Shown here: one piece after another, positions 45,421 to 61,092 of the stretch
How positions within the stretch are numbered: the stretch's first letter is position 1
How the letters are laid out: each line of letters opens with the position of its first letter
Assembly: GCA_963798455.1 (NCBI GenBank)
Contig: CAWCTD010000003.1
Span: forward strand, 496,001 to 560,000
Length of the DNA: 64,000 bases
Source of the DNA: CAWCTD01 sp963798455
GTDB taxonomy: Bacteria; Acidobacteriota; Terriglobia; Bryobacterales; Bryobacteraceae
Reading direction: 5' to 3'
The notes under the pieces: generated by a model
Told to the model about the DNA's origin: nothing
Seen by the model: the letters and a program-made list of their open reading frames with translations, nothing else
Database searches by the model: none
Program-made: the position numbers and the translations under genes

Positions 45421-45456
45421 CCACCGGGGCGGACAGGGAGTCCGCCCCCTCGGTGG
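45421..45456 (-). terminator. strong hairpin downstream of rpoC
   Basis: The arms CCACCGGGGCGGAC and GTCCGCCC-CCT-CGGTGG fold into a long GC stem (14 pairs with a small bulge) around AGGGA, starting 14 bp after the rpoC stop. Downstream on the minus strand, after about 20 nt, come runs of A and T (TCGAAAAAACTTCATTTTC). It most likely ends the rplA-rpoC transcription unit. Confidence 0.65.
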
Positions 45457-45469
45457 GAAAGTGAGACTA

Positions 45470-49693
<4,224 letters not shown>

Positions 49694-49767
49694 GGCTGCC
49701 TCCTTATGGCTCGTAGCTTGTAGCTCGTGGCTCGTAGCCATCCCACGAGCCACGCGCCACGGGCTCT
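49694..49767. repeat. palindromic spacer between rpoB and rpoC
   Basis: CGTGGCTCGT (49726-49735) and ACGAGCCACG (49745-49754) are perfect 10-bp arms around a 9-nt loop. Shorter variants of the words GCTCGTAG and GAGCCACG surround them. Similar GCCAC-rich fillers occur at 4070-4110 and 54960-55022. Confidence 0.75.
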
Positions 49768-54138
<4,371 letters not shown>

Positions 54139-54562
54139 GCTCTCCCTAAAACCGAAAGGCAGCTACACGGCGGTCTCGATCAACTACGCCGTCGTGCAGG
54201 CGAGCGGGCCAGAACAGCGCAAGGCGCCAAGGGCCGCTCGAACTCTGGTGGACAAGAAGACGCCGCCTTCGAGTGGCGGCGTCAACACCGGGGTCGTTCG
54301 TGACTCGTGAGCGGGATAAGCTCGGACGAGAAGGATTGCAGGGGACACTTTAGCTGTGGCTATGGCTCGTGGGGACAAATCCCACCCTCGTACAGGCAAA
54401 CTGATGCCTCGCACACAGGAAGCGTCGTTCACAGGCGACTATTCGGGCTCGACTCGGGCTTCGACAATGTCAAGTTTACCAAACCGACATGCTGCCGTCA
54501 AATGGGGGAACCTCACCCACACCGCCAGCCCTTCGGCCGGCGGGGGCGCGGTTCTCCCCGGA
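54139..54562. other. 424-bp gap between rplL and rpoB
   Basis: The gap is longer than usual inside an operon. It holds a perfect hairpin at 54259-54283 (separate entry). The remaining sequence has no convincing ORF on either strand. A second promoter for rpoBC could lie here, but I find no clear -35/-10 pair. Confidence 0.5.
54259..54283 (-). terminator. attenuator-like hairpin between rplL and rpoB
   Basis: GACGCCGCC (54259-54267) and GGCGGCGTC (54275-54283) pair perfectly around a 7-nt loop. On the minus strand the stem is followed by TTCTTGTCC, a short T-rich run. In E. coli a partial terminator at the same place lowers rpoBC transcription relative to rplJL; this hairpin probably does the same. 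Confidence 0.7.
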
Positions 54563-54943
54563 CTACTTCACCTCGACTGTCGCGCCGGCGTCAACGAACT
54601 TCTTCCGGATCGCCTCTGCCTCTTCTTTGTTGACGGCTTCCTTGATGCTCTTCGGAGCACCGTCCACAAGGTCCTTCGCTTCCTTCAGCCCGAGGCTGGT
54701 GACCTCGCGTACTGCCTTGATGACATTAATCTTGTTCGCCCCAGCCGCAGTGAGCACGACCGTGAATTCGGTCTTCTCCTCGACCGCGGGCGCCGCTGCG
54801 GCGCCTGCCCCCGGGGCCGCTACCGCAACCGCCGCGGCGGCTGCCGAGACGCCCAGTTTCTCCTCCAGCAACTTGACGAGCTGGGAAGCCTCCAGCAGCG
54901 TCAACTCTTGAATCTGTTCCGCAATTGCGTTGATGTCCGCCAT
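54563..54943 (-). CDS. rplL: 50S ribosomal protein L7/L12
   Basis: The stalk protein, present in several copies per ribosome. The ATG at 54943 gives 126 residues: the N-terminal dimerisation domain MADINAIAEQIQELTLLEAS, an Ala-rich hinge (SAAAAAVAVAAPGAGAAAAP) and the C-terminal factor-binding domain EKTEFTVVLTAAGANKINVI, with GLKEAKDLVDGAPKSIKE. The frame is open further upstream into the repeat-like spacer, which I exclude. It lies between rplJ and rpoB. Confidence 0.97.
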   Translation of the reverse strand: MADINAIAEQIQELTLLEASQLVKLLEEKLGVSAAAAAVAVAAPGAGAAAAPAVEEKTEFTVVLTAAGANKINVIKAVREVTSLGLKEAKDLVDGAPKSIKEAVNKEEAEAIRKKFVDAGATVEVK

Positions 54944-54959
54944 TTGTACCTTCCAAAGT

Positions 54960-55022
54960 CCTTTAGCCCGTGGCCGGTGGTCAATGGCCCGTGTTTCCAC
55001 AAGCCACGTGCCACATGCCGCA
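54960..55022. repeat. GCCAC/GTGGC-rich spacer between rplJ and rplL
   Basis: The 83-bp gap is filled by variants of GTGGC and GCCAC (CCCGTGGCCGGTGGTCAATGG then CCACAAGCCACGTGCCACATG), giving an imperfect palindrome. It resembles the rpoB-rpoC spacer and the element at 4070-4110. It contains no obvious ribosomal protein binding site that I can recognise. Confidence 0.5.
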
Positions 55023-55026
55023 AGCC

Positions 55027-55554
55027 TCACGCTGAAAACTTATTTTCCTTGCAGCCCTGATCGATCACCACGGCCAGGTTCCTGCCGACTGCGCTCAAAG
55101 CGCACACTAAACTCCGGGCCGGCGCCTGGATCAGGAACAGCAGCCTGCCCAGCATCTCCTCGCGCGAAGGGAGGGAGGCCAGCTCAGTGATGGCCCGTAT
55201 GTCGATCACCCGGCCCTCCACCATCCCGGCCTTGAACGTGAAGCTGGGGTTGGCCTTGGCGTATATGGTCAGGGCCTTCGCCAGTGCCACGGGGTCCGTT
55301 TCCGTGTAGGCCAGCGACGTCATCCCCACCAGCCCACTGAGCAACTCCCGCGCCTTGGTGCCCTCGGCCGCCTTGCCAGCCAGGTTGTTCTTGACCACGC
55401 GGTAGCGTCCTCCGGCGGCCCGGATCGCCCTTCGCAGTTCGAAATCCTGCCCGACCTTGAGCTTTTCAAAGCCTGCCACAAACAGGTGCTGGACCCGGTC
55501 CAGCTCCCCGCGCAGTGAATCAACGTCTTTCCGCTTATCCTCGCGTTTTTTCAT
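55027..55554 (-). CDS. rplJ: 50S ribosomal protein L10
   Basis: L10 anchors the L7/L12 stalk to 23S rRNA and can repress its own operon. The 175 residues include the rRNA-binding N-terminal domain (ELDRVQHLFVAGFEKLKVGQ, RVVKNNLAGKAAEGT) and the C-terminal helix that binds L7/L12 dimers (MLGRLLFLIQAPARSLVCAL). It follows rplA by 10 bp and precedes rplL. Confidence 0.96.
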   Translation of the reverse strand: MKKREDKRKDVDSLRGELDRVQHLFVAGFEKLKVGQDFELRRAIRAAGGRYRVVKNNLAGKAAEGTKARELLSGLVGMTSLAYTETDPVALAKALTIYAKANPSFTFKAGMVEGRVIDIRAITELASLPSREEMLGRLLFLIQAPARSLVCALSAVGRNLAVVIDQGCKENKFSA

Positions 55555-55564
55555 GATGCACCTG

Positions 55565-56272
55565 CTACTGCGCCTTTGCGTTGAAAGGCGTCACGTCCAG
55601 CGAGACGCCCGGTCCCATGGTGGAGCAGATCGTCGCGCTCTTGACGTACTTACCCTTGGCCGCCGCGGGTTTGGCCCGAAGCACGGCCTGAATCAGGGCC
55701 TGGGCGTTCTCCAGCAGTTTGTCGCGCTGAAAACTCACCTTGCCCACGGGAACGTGAAGCACACCGGTCTTGTCCACGCGAAACTCCACCTTGCCGGCCT
55801 TAACCTCTCTGACCGCCCGCTCCACGTCCATGGTGACTGTGCCGGTCTTCGGGTTCGGCATCAGGCCCCGAGGGCCCAGGATCTTGCCCAGCCGTCCCAC
55901 CAAGCGCATCATGTCCGGCGTGGCGACCACGGCGTCAAAATCGGTCCAGCTCTCCTGCTGGATCTTGGCCACCATGTCCTCGCCGCCCACCAAGTCGGCT
56001 CCCGCCTGCTGCGCCTCGCGCTGCTTTTCACCAGAGGCAATGACCAGGACCCGTTTGGACTTCCCCAGACCGTTGGGCAGCACGATCGTGCCGCGCACCA
56101 TCTGGTCGGCGTGCTTCGGATCCACGCCCAGCCTCATGTGCAGTTCTACGGTCTCGTCGAACTTGGCGAACTTCACCTTCTGCACCAGCGGCACCGCGTC
56201 TTCCAGCGGGTAAGGTCGCCGATCCACCTGTTGAACCGCAGTACGGTACTTCTTCCCTTGTGATTGAGCCAT
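55565..56272 (-). CDS. rplA: 50S ribosomal protein L1
   Basis: L1 binds the L1 stalk of 23S rRNA and often its own mRNA. The ATG at 56272 (MAQSQGKKYRTAVQQVDRRP) gives 235 residues; the open frame upstream is not coding. Conserved blocks are DETVELHMRLGVDPKHADQM, GTIVLPNGLGKSKRVLVIAS and LGPRGLMPNPKTGTVTMDV. It is the first gene of this rplA-rplJ-rplL-rpoB-rpoC block. The usual upstream partner rplK is not here; a small membrane gene on the other strand occupies that side. Confidence 0.97.
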   Translation of the reverse strand: MAQSQGKKYRTAVQQVDRRPYPLEDAVPLVQKVKFAKFDETVELHMRLGVDPKHADQMVRGTIVLPNGLGKSKRVLVIASGEKQREAQQAGADLVGGEDMVAKIQQESWTDFDAVVATPDMMRLVGRLGKILGPRGLMPNPKTGTVTMDVERAVREVKAGKVEFRVDKTGVLHVPVGKVSFQRDKLLENAQALIQAVLRAKPAAAKGKYVKSATICSTMGPGVSLDVTPFNAKAQ

Positions 56273-56438
56273 CTGTGTCTGGTCCAAACGGCAGGGGCAA
56301 ACCAAACCCCCGCCTCCCACTAGTGATGATGATCCTGCTTCCGAACAGAAACTTATAGTACCACACCTCCGGCGCCCCCCGTGCAAGAATGGACCTAGGG
56401 TGCCGTGCGGGCTGGTGCTGCCCGGCTGGAGAGTGACT

Positions 56439-56714
56439 ATGCCTTGCTTCCTCATCCTCGTGATCCTGGTATTTCCGCGCGTCGCGCTCGCGTTGATGTG
56501 GTTCCTCTCGACCTACCTGCAGCGCGCATTCCACGGTGGTCTGGTGCTGCCGGTAATCGGTTTCATCTTCCTGCCGCTCACCACGATCGTATACGCATGG
56601 GAACTTAACAGCGGCATGCCGACCGTGGGAATCAATCTTTTGTGGCTGCTGATCGCGGTGATCATTGACCTGGGCGGGCTGGGCGGCGGCGCGCATCGCC
56701 AATATCGGCGCTGA
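56439..56714 (+). CDS. small conserved-type membrane protein
   Basis: A 91-residue protein from ATG 56439 (the frame is open to 56400) with three hydrophobic segments: MPCFLILVILVFPRVALALM, VLPVIGFIFLPLTTIVYAWE and TVGINLLWLLIAVIIDLGGL. The pattern, with FLPLTT and a glycine-rich end (GGLGGGAHRQYRR), matches a group of short bacterial membrane proteins of unknown function that I recall from many phyla. It is divergent from rplA and ends 10 bp from the convergent parA-like gene. Confidence 0.75.
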   Translation: MPCFLILVILVFPRVALALMWFLSTYLQRAFHGGLVLPVIGFIFLPLTTIVYAWELNSGMPTVGINLLWLLIAVIIDLGGLGGGAHRQYRR

Positions 56715-56723
56715 GCCGCAGTG

Positions 56724-57371
56724 CTACCGCACGACGATCTTATGCACCGCTTTGGCGAGCTTCTTGAACTCCATGTGAGAAACTGAATCGGGCGCGTACT
56801 CGCAGACCGTGAGGCCGCTCATCACCGCCTCGGCCACCACGATTCGCTGGCCGATCGGGGGCAGCACCTTCCTCCCCATGTCCTCCAGCGACGAGGAAAG
56901 ACCACGCCCCAGGTTCGTGTTCATCAGCACCTTAGACGGGACGAACCGGATGCGCGGTCTCTTGGAGCGCCTCTCAGCGCGCGCCTTGAGAGCCAGGCTC
57001 AGAGCCTCTTTCAGGGAAAACAGATCCAATGGAGAAGGGCCGCACGGCAGAAGAAAAAGGTCGGCAACCAGCGCGGCCTGGTAGGCGGTTTCAGGCATCC
57101 CCGGCGGCGTGTCGATCAGGACCACGTCGGCGGCCTTTTCCGCCGAGCGCGCCTTGGCCCGCAGGGCCTCCGTGCTGCCGCCTTTCACTTTCTCGACACA
57201 ACGCGAGAGCATCCCTTCGCCTTGGGCCGCCCACGCCGCGAGGCTGTGCTGCGGGTCGGCATCCAGCACAATAACACTCCAGCCCATGGCGGCGAATTCG
57301 GCTGCCAGGTTGCCCACGATTGTCGATTTCCCAACGCCGCCTTTTCGTCCCGCAACCGCGATGATCGCCAT
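56724..57371 (-). CDS. ParA/MinD-family ATPase
   Basis: A 215-residue deviant Walker ATPase: MAIIAVAGRKGGVGKSTIVG has both the signature and the regular lysine. VIVLDADPQHSLAAWAAQGE and VVLIDTPPGMPETAYQAALV are the Walker A' and B regions. It has no N-terminal HTH and no parB-like gene beside it. This short type is frequent on plasmids and integrative elements, where it segregates DNA, but chromosomal orphans position other cargo. It is divergent from the TIR-like gene across 91 bp. Its location next to a defence-type island hints at mobile origin. Confidence 0.9.
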   Translation of the reverse strand: MAIIAVAGRKGGVGKSTIVGNLAAEFAAMGWSVIVLDADPQHSLAAWAAQGEGMLSRCVEKVKGGSTEALRAKARSAEKAADVVLIDTPPGMPETAYQAALVADLFLLPCGPSPLDLFSLKEALSLALKARAERRSKRPRIRFVPSKVLMNTNLGRGLSSSLEDMGRKVLPPIGQRIVVAEAVMSGLTVCEYAPDSVSHMEFKKLAKAVHKIVVR

Positions 57372-57462
57372 AGAAAATACTATAGTGGGAAATCACGATT
57401 ATCTCTATATCCCCGGCCCAAACGGGGCAAGAGACATTTCGGGTGTACGGTAGAGACTTCAA

Positions 57463-57927
57463 ATGGCACGACGAGTGTTCTTCAGCTTCAATCACGACGG
57501 CGACATCTGGCGGGCAAACCAAGTTCGGAATTCGAATGTGGTTGCAGGATCTCACCTTGCCGGTTTCTTTGACCACTCAGAATACGAAGTAGCCAAAAAA
57601 AAAGGCAAAGATGGCATTCAGCGGATGATCCTCAATCATCTCAAGGACACGACGGTCACAGTGGTGTTGATTGGCACAGAGACGGCCAGCCGCCCGTGGG
57701 TGAAATATGAAATCGAGCAATCAATAGCGCGCAAGAACGGGCTGTTAGGTATTTACATCCATCACTTGAAAGACCCCAACAGCCCTCCTACCTCTCGTGG
57801 GGCCAAACCGGCGGTGCCAAAAGGTGTGGATTTTCCCGCTTACGCCTGGGATAAGGATCTGGATCGTTTTCGGAAAGCGATAGAAGCCGCAGGCAAGCGG
57901 GCAGACGCGTTGCGAGCGGCGAAATAG
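57463..57927 (+). CDS. TIR-like (MTH538/ThsB-type) domain protein
   Basis: A 154-residue protein made of one TIR-like domain of the kind found in Thoeris ThsB. It shows RRVFFSFNHDGDIWRANQVR (3-22), a helix with GIQRMILNHLKDTTVTVVLI and the region SRPWVKYEIEQSIARKNGLL, where the Glu of YEI sits at the usual conserved place, followed by GIYIHHLKDP. In Thoeris, ThsB makes an NAD-derived cyclic signal on phage infection. An A9 run (57595-57603) encodes the Lys triplet in VAKKKGKD. Base composition is more AT-rich than its neighbours. It converges with the SLOG-like gene 32 bp away. Confidence 0.88.
   Translation: MARRVFFSFNHDGDIWRANQVRNSNVVAGSHLAGFFDHSEYEVAKKKGKDGIQRMILNHLKDTTVTVVLIGTETASRPWVKYEIEQSIARKNGLLGIYIHHLKDPNSPPTSRGAKPAVPKGVDFPAYAWDKDLDRFRKAIEAAGKRADALRAAK
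57595..57603 (+). repeat. A9 homopolymer inside the TIR-like gene
   Basis: Nine consecutive A bases encode three lysines (residues 45-47). In a GC-rich genome such a tract is rare inside genes and is prone to slippage, which here would put the gene out of frame before the conserved second half. Confidence 0.9.
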
Positions 57928-57959
57928 CGTCTACCAGACTCCATTCGTCTCGATTCGGA

Positions 57960-58541
57960 TCATGCCTTTTCCCGTCCTTTTCCTTCCTGCTCAGGCCTCC
58001 CACCAAAAACCCGGAAGAGCCTCAATTCAAGGCGCTCGGGCCTGTATTTCTCAGAAAGAAGCCGTGCCGCAGCTCCGGTGGAGGCGACAGGGTACGCCGG
58101 TTTGCTAGGATGCAAACGCCGGAAGATGTCGTACTCAATCTCTACGCCTTCCATGCCGCCAAGGAATACCGCCGCGTCAAAGTTGTGAGCGCTGATCATG
58201 GCCCCGCGCATTTTGGCCAAACTCGCGTCAAGATCGCCGTCCACGGCATCAACGAAACGCACTTCCTCGAATTCGGACGCTTCGGGAGGAAACTGGGTTT
58301 TGAAGAAAAGGCTCTGATACAAGATGACGTGCTTTCGCACGTTCGGCGTCATTCCACGAACGAGTAGGCGGACAAGCGGGGTAATTGCAGGATGACCCCC
58401 AAACACAATCTGGCCGCCTGGCACAACAACACTGACCACAGCTCGGATACTGTCGCGGACGGCCACCACGTCCGCTGTCTCCAGGTACTTTGGATGGCGA
58501 TGCGGTAAGGGGTTGCTTGCAGACAGGAGAAGGGTGGGCAT
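57960..58541 (-). CDS. stand-alone SLOG-like domain protein
   Basis: A 193-residue protein from ATG 58541 (MPTLLLSASNPLPHRHPKYL). The Rossmann-like pattern fits the SLOG superfamily: an N-terminal strand and helix (ADVVAVRDSIRAVVSVVV), the glycine motif IVFGGHPAITPLVRLL (45-60), a second half with FDAAVFLGGMEGVEIEYDIF (121-140) and the later VASTGAAARLL. SLOG domains bind NAD- or nucleotide-derived ligands, and in Thoeris ThsA one is fused to a SIR2 effector. Here no effector domain or transmembrane segment is fused. The start overlaps the stop of the 65-aa gene upstream (TGATG), so the two are coupled. Confidence 0.8.
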   Translation of the reverse strand: MPTLLLSASNPLPHRHPKYLETADVVAVRDSIRAVVSVVVPGGQIVFGGHPAITPLVRLLVRGMTPNVRKHVILYQSLFFKTQFPPEASEFEEVRFVDAVDGDLDASLAKMRGAMISAHNFDAAVFLGGMEGVEIEYDIFRRLHPSKPAYPVASTGAAARLLSEKYRPERLELRLFRVFGGRPEQEGKGREKA

Positions 58542-58738
58542 CAGCGGAGACCTCCCAAGCAAGACTGCGCCTGCTGGCGGCCTAGCCATGCAATGTGGTT
58601 CATCCCTTTGTCGGGGATGCCACGCTCATCGTAGAGGAGAACTATATCGCTCTGCATCAGGCACGCCAGCCGTCGGTCTCCCAGCCTTTTTGGGTGAACC
58701 AGCAAAGTTCCCCTTATTGGTTTATAGCGCCATTCCAT
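58541..58738 (-). CDS. 65-aa protein coupled to the SLOG-like gene
   Basis: ATG 58738 follows CCAGGAGCACGTACA, so AGGAG sits 8 nt upstream. The frame (MEWRYKPIRGTLLVHPKRLG...DIVLLYDERGIPDKGMNHIA) ends in TGA overlapping the SLOG ATG as TGATG. The sequence alternates hydrophobic strands and charged turns like a small folded protein, not a random frame. I know no family for it. Being first in the two-gene operon, it may be a partner, effector or toxin-like component of the SLOG protein. The longer open frame up to 59056 is unlikely to be translated. Confidence 0.65.
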   Translation of the reverse strand: MEWRYKPIRGTLLVHPKRLGDRRLACLMQSDIVLLYDERGIPDKGMNHIAWLGRQQAQSCLGGLR

Positions 58739-59089
58739 TGTACGTGCTCCTGGGGAGTGGGAGCCTCCGTGACTATCGCCGACAGCAGAGTAACCCTGAA
58801 ATGAGCTTAGCGGGAGATCAGCGGATGGGCAGACTGCGCCGGATAAGTCCGCCACTCGCAGATGTGGCCTCGGGCCATCCCCGTGGATCGCGGGTGTTTG
58901 ACGGCCCGATCGAGAGTGGTCGCGCCAGTTCACAGCGGTCCAGAAGTCCGGTTCCGGCGGGAAGCTCCGGGCCGCGAGGAAAAGGGGCCGGCCTGTGCTC
59001 CCACGGCCCCCCCCCACGCCCATCCTGGAAAGAGCACAATAGAGAATTCGGATCACGAGCTGGAATCTCTGCTCAGGAGGTCATGGATA
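58739..59089. other. 351-bp divergent gap before the gamma-glutamyltransferase gene
   Basis: This gap should contain the promoters of the 65-aa/SLOG operon (leftwards) and of the transferase gene (rightwards). It contains a C9 run near 59008-59016. No strong consensus promoter is visible. Frames on both strands are open but have no coding character. Confidence 0.45.
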
Positions 59090-60919
59090 ATGACGAAGCG
59101 CCCCAGACTGCTTTTCGGTGCGTTGCTGGCCCTGGCCGGCGGCTGGACCGCGCTGACCCAGACGGCGCGCTCGCCGCAGACGCCGCGGTCGCGGCCGACC
59201 ACGCGCCCGGTCATTCGCGGTATGCACTTTGCCGCGGTGTCCATGAAACCGGAGGCCACTCTGGCCGCAGAGCGCATCCTCGAAGCCGGCGGCAATGCCT
59301 TCGACGCCATCGTCGCCGGGCAGGCCGTGCTGGGCCTCGCGGACGCCGCCAACAACGGTGTCGGCAGCGATGCCGTGGCTCTGATCTACGAAGCACGCAC
59401 CGGCAAGGTCTGGTCGCTCAATGCCGAGGGGACAGCGCCCAAACTGGCCACCATCGACTGGTACAAGCAGAACCACAAGGGCACGCTGCCCGTGGATGAC
59501 ACGCTGCTCGCGGGCACGGTGCCGGGCATCGTGGACGCCTGGTACCTGCTTCTGGACCGCTGGGGCACCATGAGCTTCGCCCAGGTGCTGGCCCCCGCGA
59601 TTGAGGTTGCCGAATCGGGTTTCCCCATCTCGGACCGGCTCGCCTCCGCCATCCACGGCTCCAAGAAGATCGCGAAATACCCAACCAGCATGGCTGTCTA
59701 TGCGCCGGGTGGCAATCGGCCGCAAGCCGGCGAGGTCTTTCGCAACCCCGATCTGGCGCGCACGCTGCGCAGGCTCGTCGAGGCCGAAAAGGAGAACGCG
59801 GCCCAGGGCCGTCACGCGGCTTTGCGAGCGGCGCGCGACCGCTTCTACAAGGGCGATATCGCCCGCGAGATGGCTGAGTTCTCCGAACAGAACGGCGGCC
59901 TGTTCCGCTACGAGGATTTCGCCGGTTACACCGCCAAGCTGGAGGAGCCGGTGTCGGTGGACTACCGAGGCTATCGCGTCTACAAGAATCCCTCCGCCTC
60001 GCAGGGGCCCACCGAGCTGTTCCTGCTCAACATCCTGGAGACCTACGATTTGACGGCGCTCGGCCAGAACACCGCCGGCTACCTCCATACCTCCGTGGAG
60101 GCGGCCAAGCTGGCCTTCGCCGACCGGGACAAGTACCTCGGCGACATGGACTTCATCCGCATCCCCTACGAGGGTCTTCTCTCGAAGGACTATGCCCGGG
60201 ACCGCCGCAAGCTGATCGACCCGGAACGGGCGTCTCTGGAGCTGCGCCCGGGCACGGCCGAGAAGTTCGTGCCGGGCATGGAGCCGCTCCCGCGCCCGCT
60301 GGACTACACCCTGGCTGGCCAGGGCGACCACGCGGGCGATACCAGCTACATCGCCGTGGTGGACGGCGACCGGAACATGATTAGCCTGACGCCCAGCCTG
60401 CACTCGGGCTTCGGGACCGGCGTGGTCATGGGGCGTCTCGGTTTCATTTTCAATTGCCGTGGGGATTACTTCTCCCTGATGCCCGGTCAGGCCAACGCGC
60501 TGGAGCCCGGCAAGCGCCCCCGCAGCACGCTGCAAAGCACGCTGGTGACGAAGGGGGGCAAACCGTTTCTGGTTACGGGCAGCCCGGGAGGCGACGACCA
60601 GTGCCTGCGCACCCTCCAGACTTTCGTGAACATGGTGGATTTCGGCATGAACGTCCAGCAGGCCATCGAGGCGCCGCGCTGGTCCACGCGCGCGTTTCCC
60701 TCGTCGCCCTTCCCCCACGTGATGTACCCGGGCGACCTGATGCTGGAGAACAGTATCCCCCAGGAAGTGGTCAAGGCCCTCGCTGCGAAAGGGCACAAGA
60801 TACAGGTGCAGAGCGAGTGGTCGCTGGGCTCGAACGCGGCCATCGCGGTGGACCCCTCGACCGGCGTGCTCAACGCCGGCGCCGACCCCCGGGTGGACGC
60901 TTACGCCCTGGCCCGGTAG
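59090..60919 (+). CDS. ggt: gamma-glutamyltransferase family protein
   Basis: An Ntn-hydrolase made as a proenzyme that cleaves itself. From ATG 59090 (CAGGAGGTCATGGATA upstream supplies AGGAGG) it has 609 residues. The N terminus KRPRLLFGALLALAGGWTAL is a signal peptide. The nucleophile is Thr418 in HAGDTSYIAVVDGDRNMISL, followed by HSGFGTGVVMGRLGF and the oxyanion-region TGSPGGDDQCLRTLQTFVNM. Large-subunit motifs (GGNAFDAIVAGQAVLGLADA, GTVPGIVDAWYLLLDRWGTM) are complete. Periplasmic glutathione or gamma-glutamyl peptide breakdown is likely; cephalosporin acylase activity cannot be excluded. Confidence 0.94.
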   Translation: MTKRPRLLFGALLALAGGWTALTQTARSPQTPRSRPTTRPVIRGMHFAAVSMKPEATLAAERILEAGGNAFDAIVAGQAVLGLADAANNGVGSDAVALIYEARTGKVWSLNAEGTAPKLATIDWYKQNHKGTLPVDDTLLAGTVPGIVDAWYLLLDRWGTMSFAQVLAPAIEVAESGFPISDRLASAIHGSKKIAKYPTSMAVYAPGGNRPQAGEVFRNPDLARTLRRLVEAEKENAAQGRHAALRAARDRFYKGDIAREMAEFSEQNGGLFRYEDFAGYTAKLEEPVSVDYRGYRVYKNPSASQGPTELFLLNILETYDLTALGQNTAGYLHTSVEAAKLAFADRDKYLGDMDFIRIPYEGLLSKDYARDRRKLIDPERASLELRPGTAEKFVPGMEPLPRPLDYTLAGQGDHAGDTSYIAVVDGDRNMISLTPSLHSGFGTGVVMGRLGFIFNCRGDYFSLMPGQANALEPGKRPRSTLQSTLVTKGGKPFLVTGSPGGDDQCLRTLQTFVNMVDFGMNVQQAIEAPRWSTRAFPSSPFPHVMYPGDLMLENSIPQEVVKALAAKGHKIQVQSEWSLGSNAAIAVDPSTGVLNAGADPRVDAYALAR

Positions 60920-61092
60920 CTCGGTCAGAAAAGCAGGCCGCAGAAAAGCAAACCGCGGAATCAAAGGTCGCAGCCGGGTGTATACTGAATCCGATTCTGG
61001 AGTCCGAAAACGGAATTCTTGCTAGAACTGTGTTGCCCAAAGCAGAGAACCACAGGCGCGCTGAACGTCACTAGAAAGAGGATGACGCGATA

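Noticed and set aside
59008..59016. C9 tract as a phase-variation switch for ggt
   Set aside because: It lies upstream of the chosen start, outside any supported coding frame, and too far from a recognisable promoter spacer to argue for control.
59081..60964. Minus-strand ORF (627 codons) opposite the gamma-glutamyltransferase gene
   Set aside because: Shadow of the transferase gene; His/Arg/Val-rich and without signal or family match.
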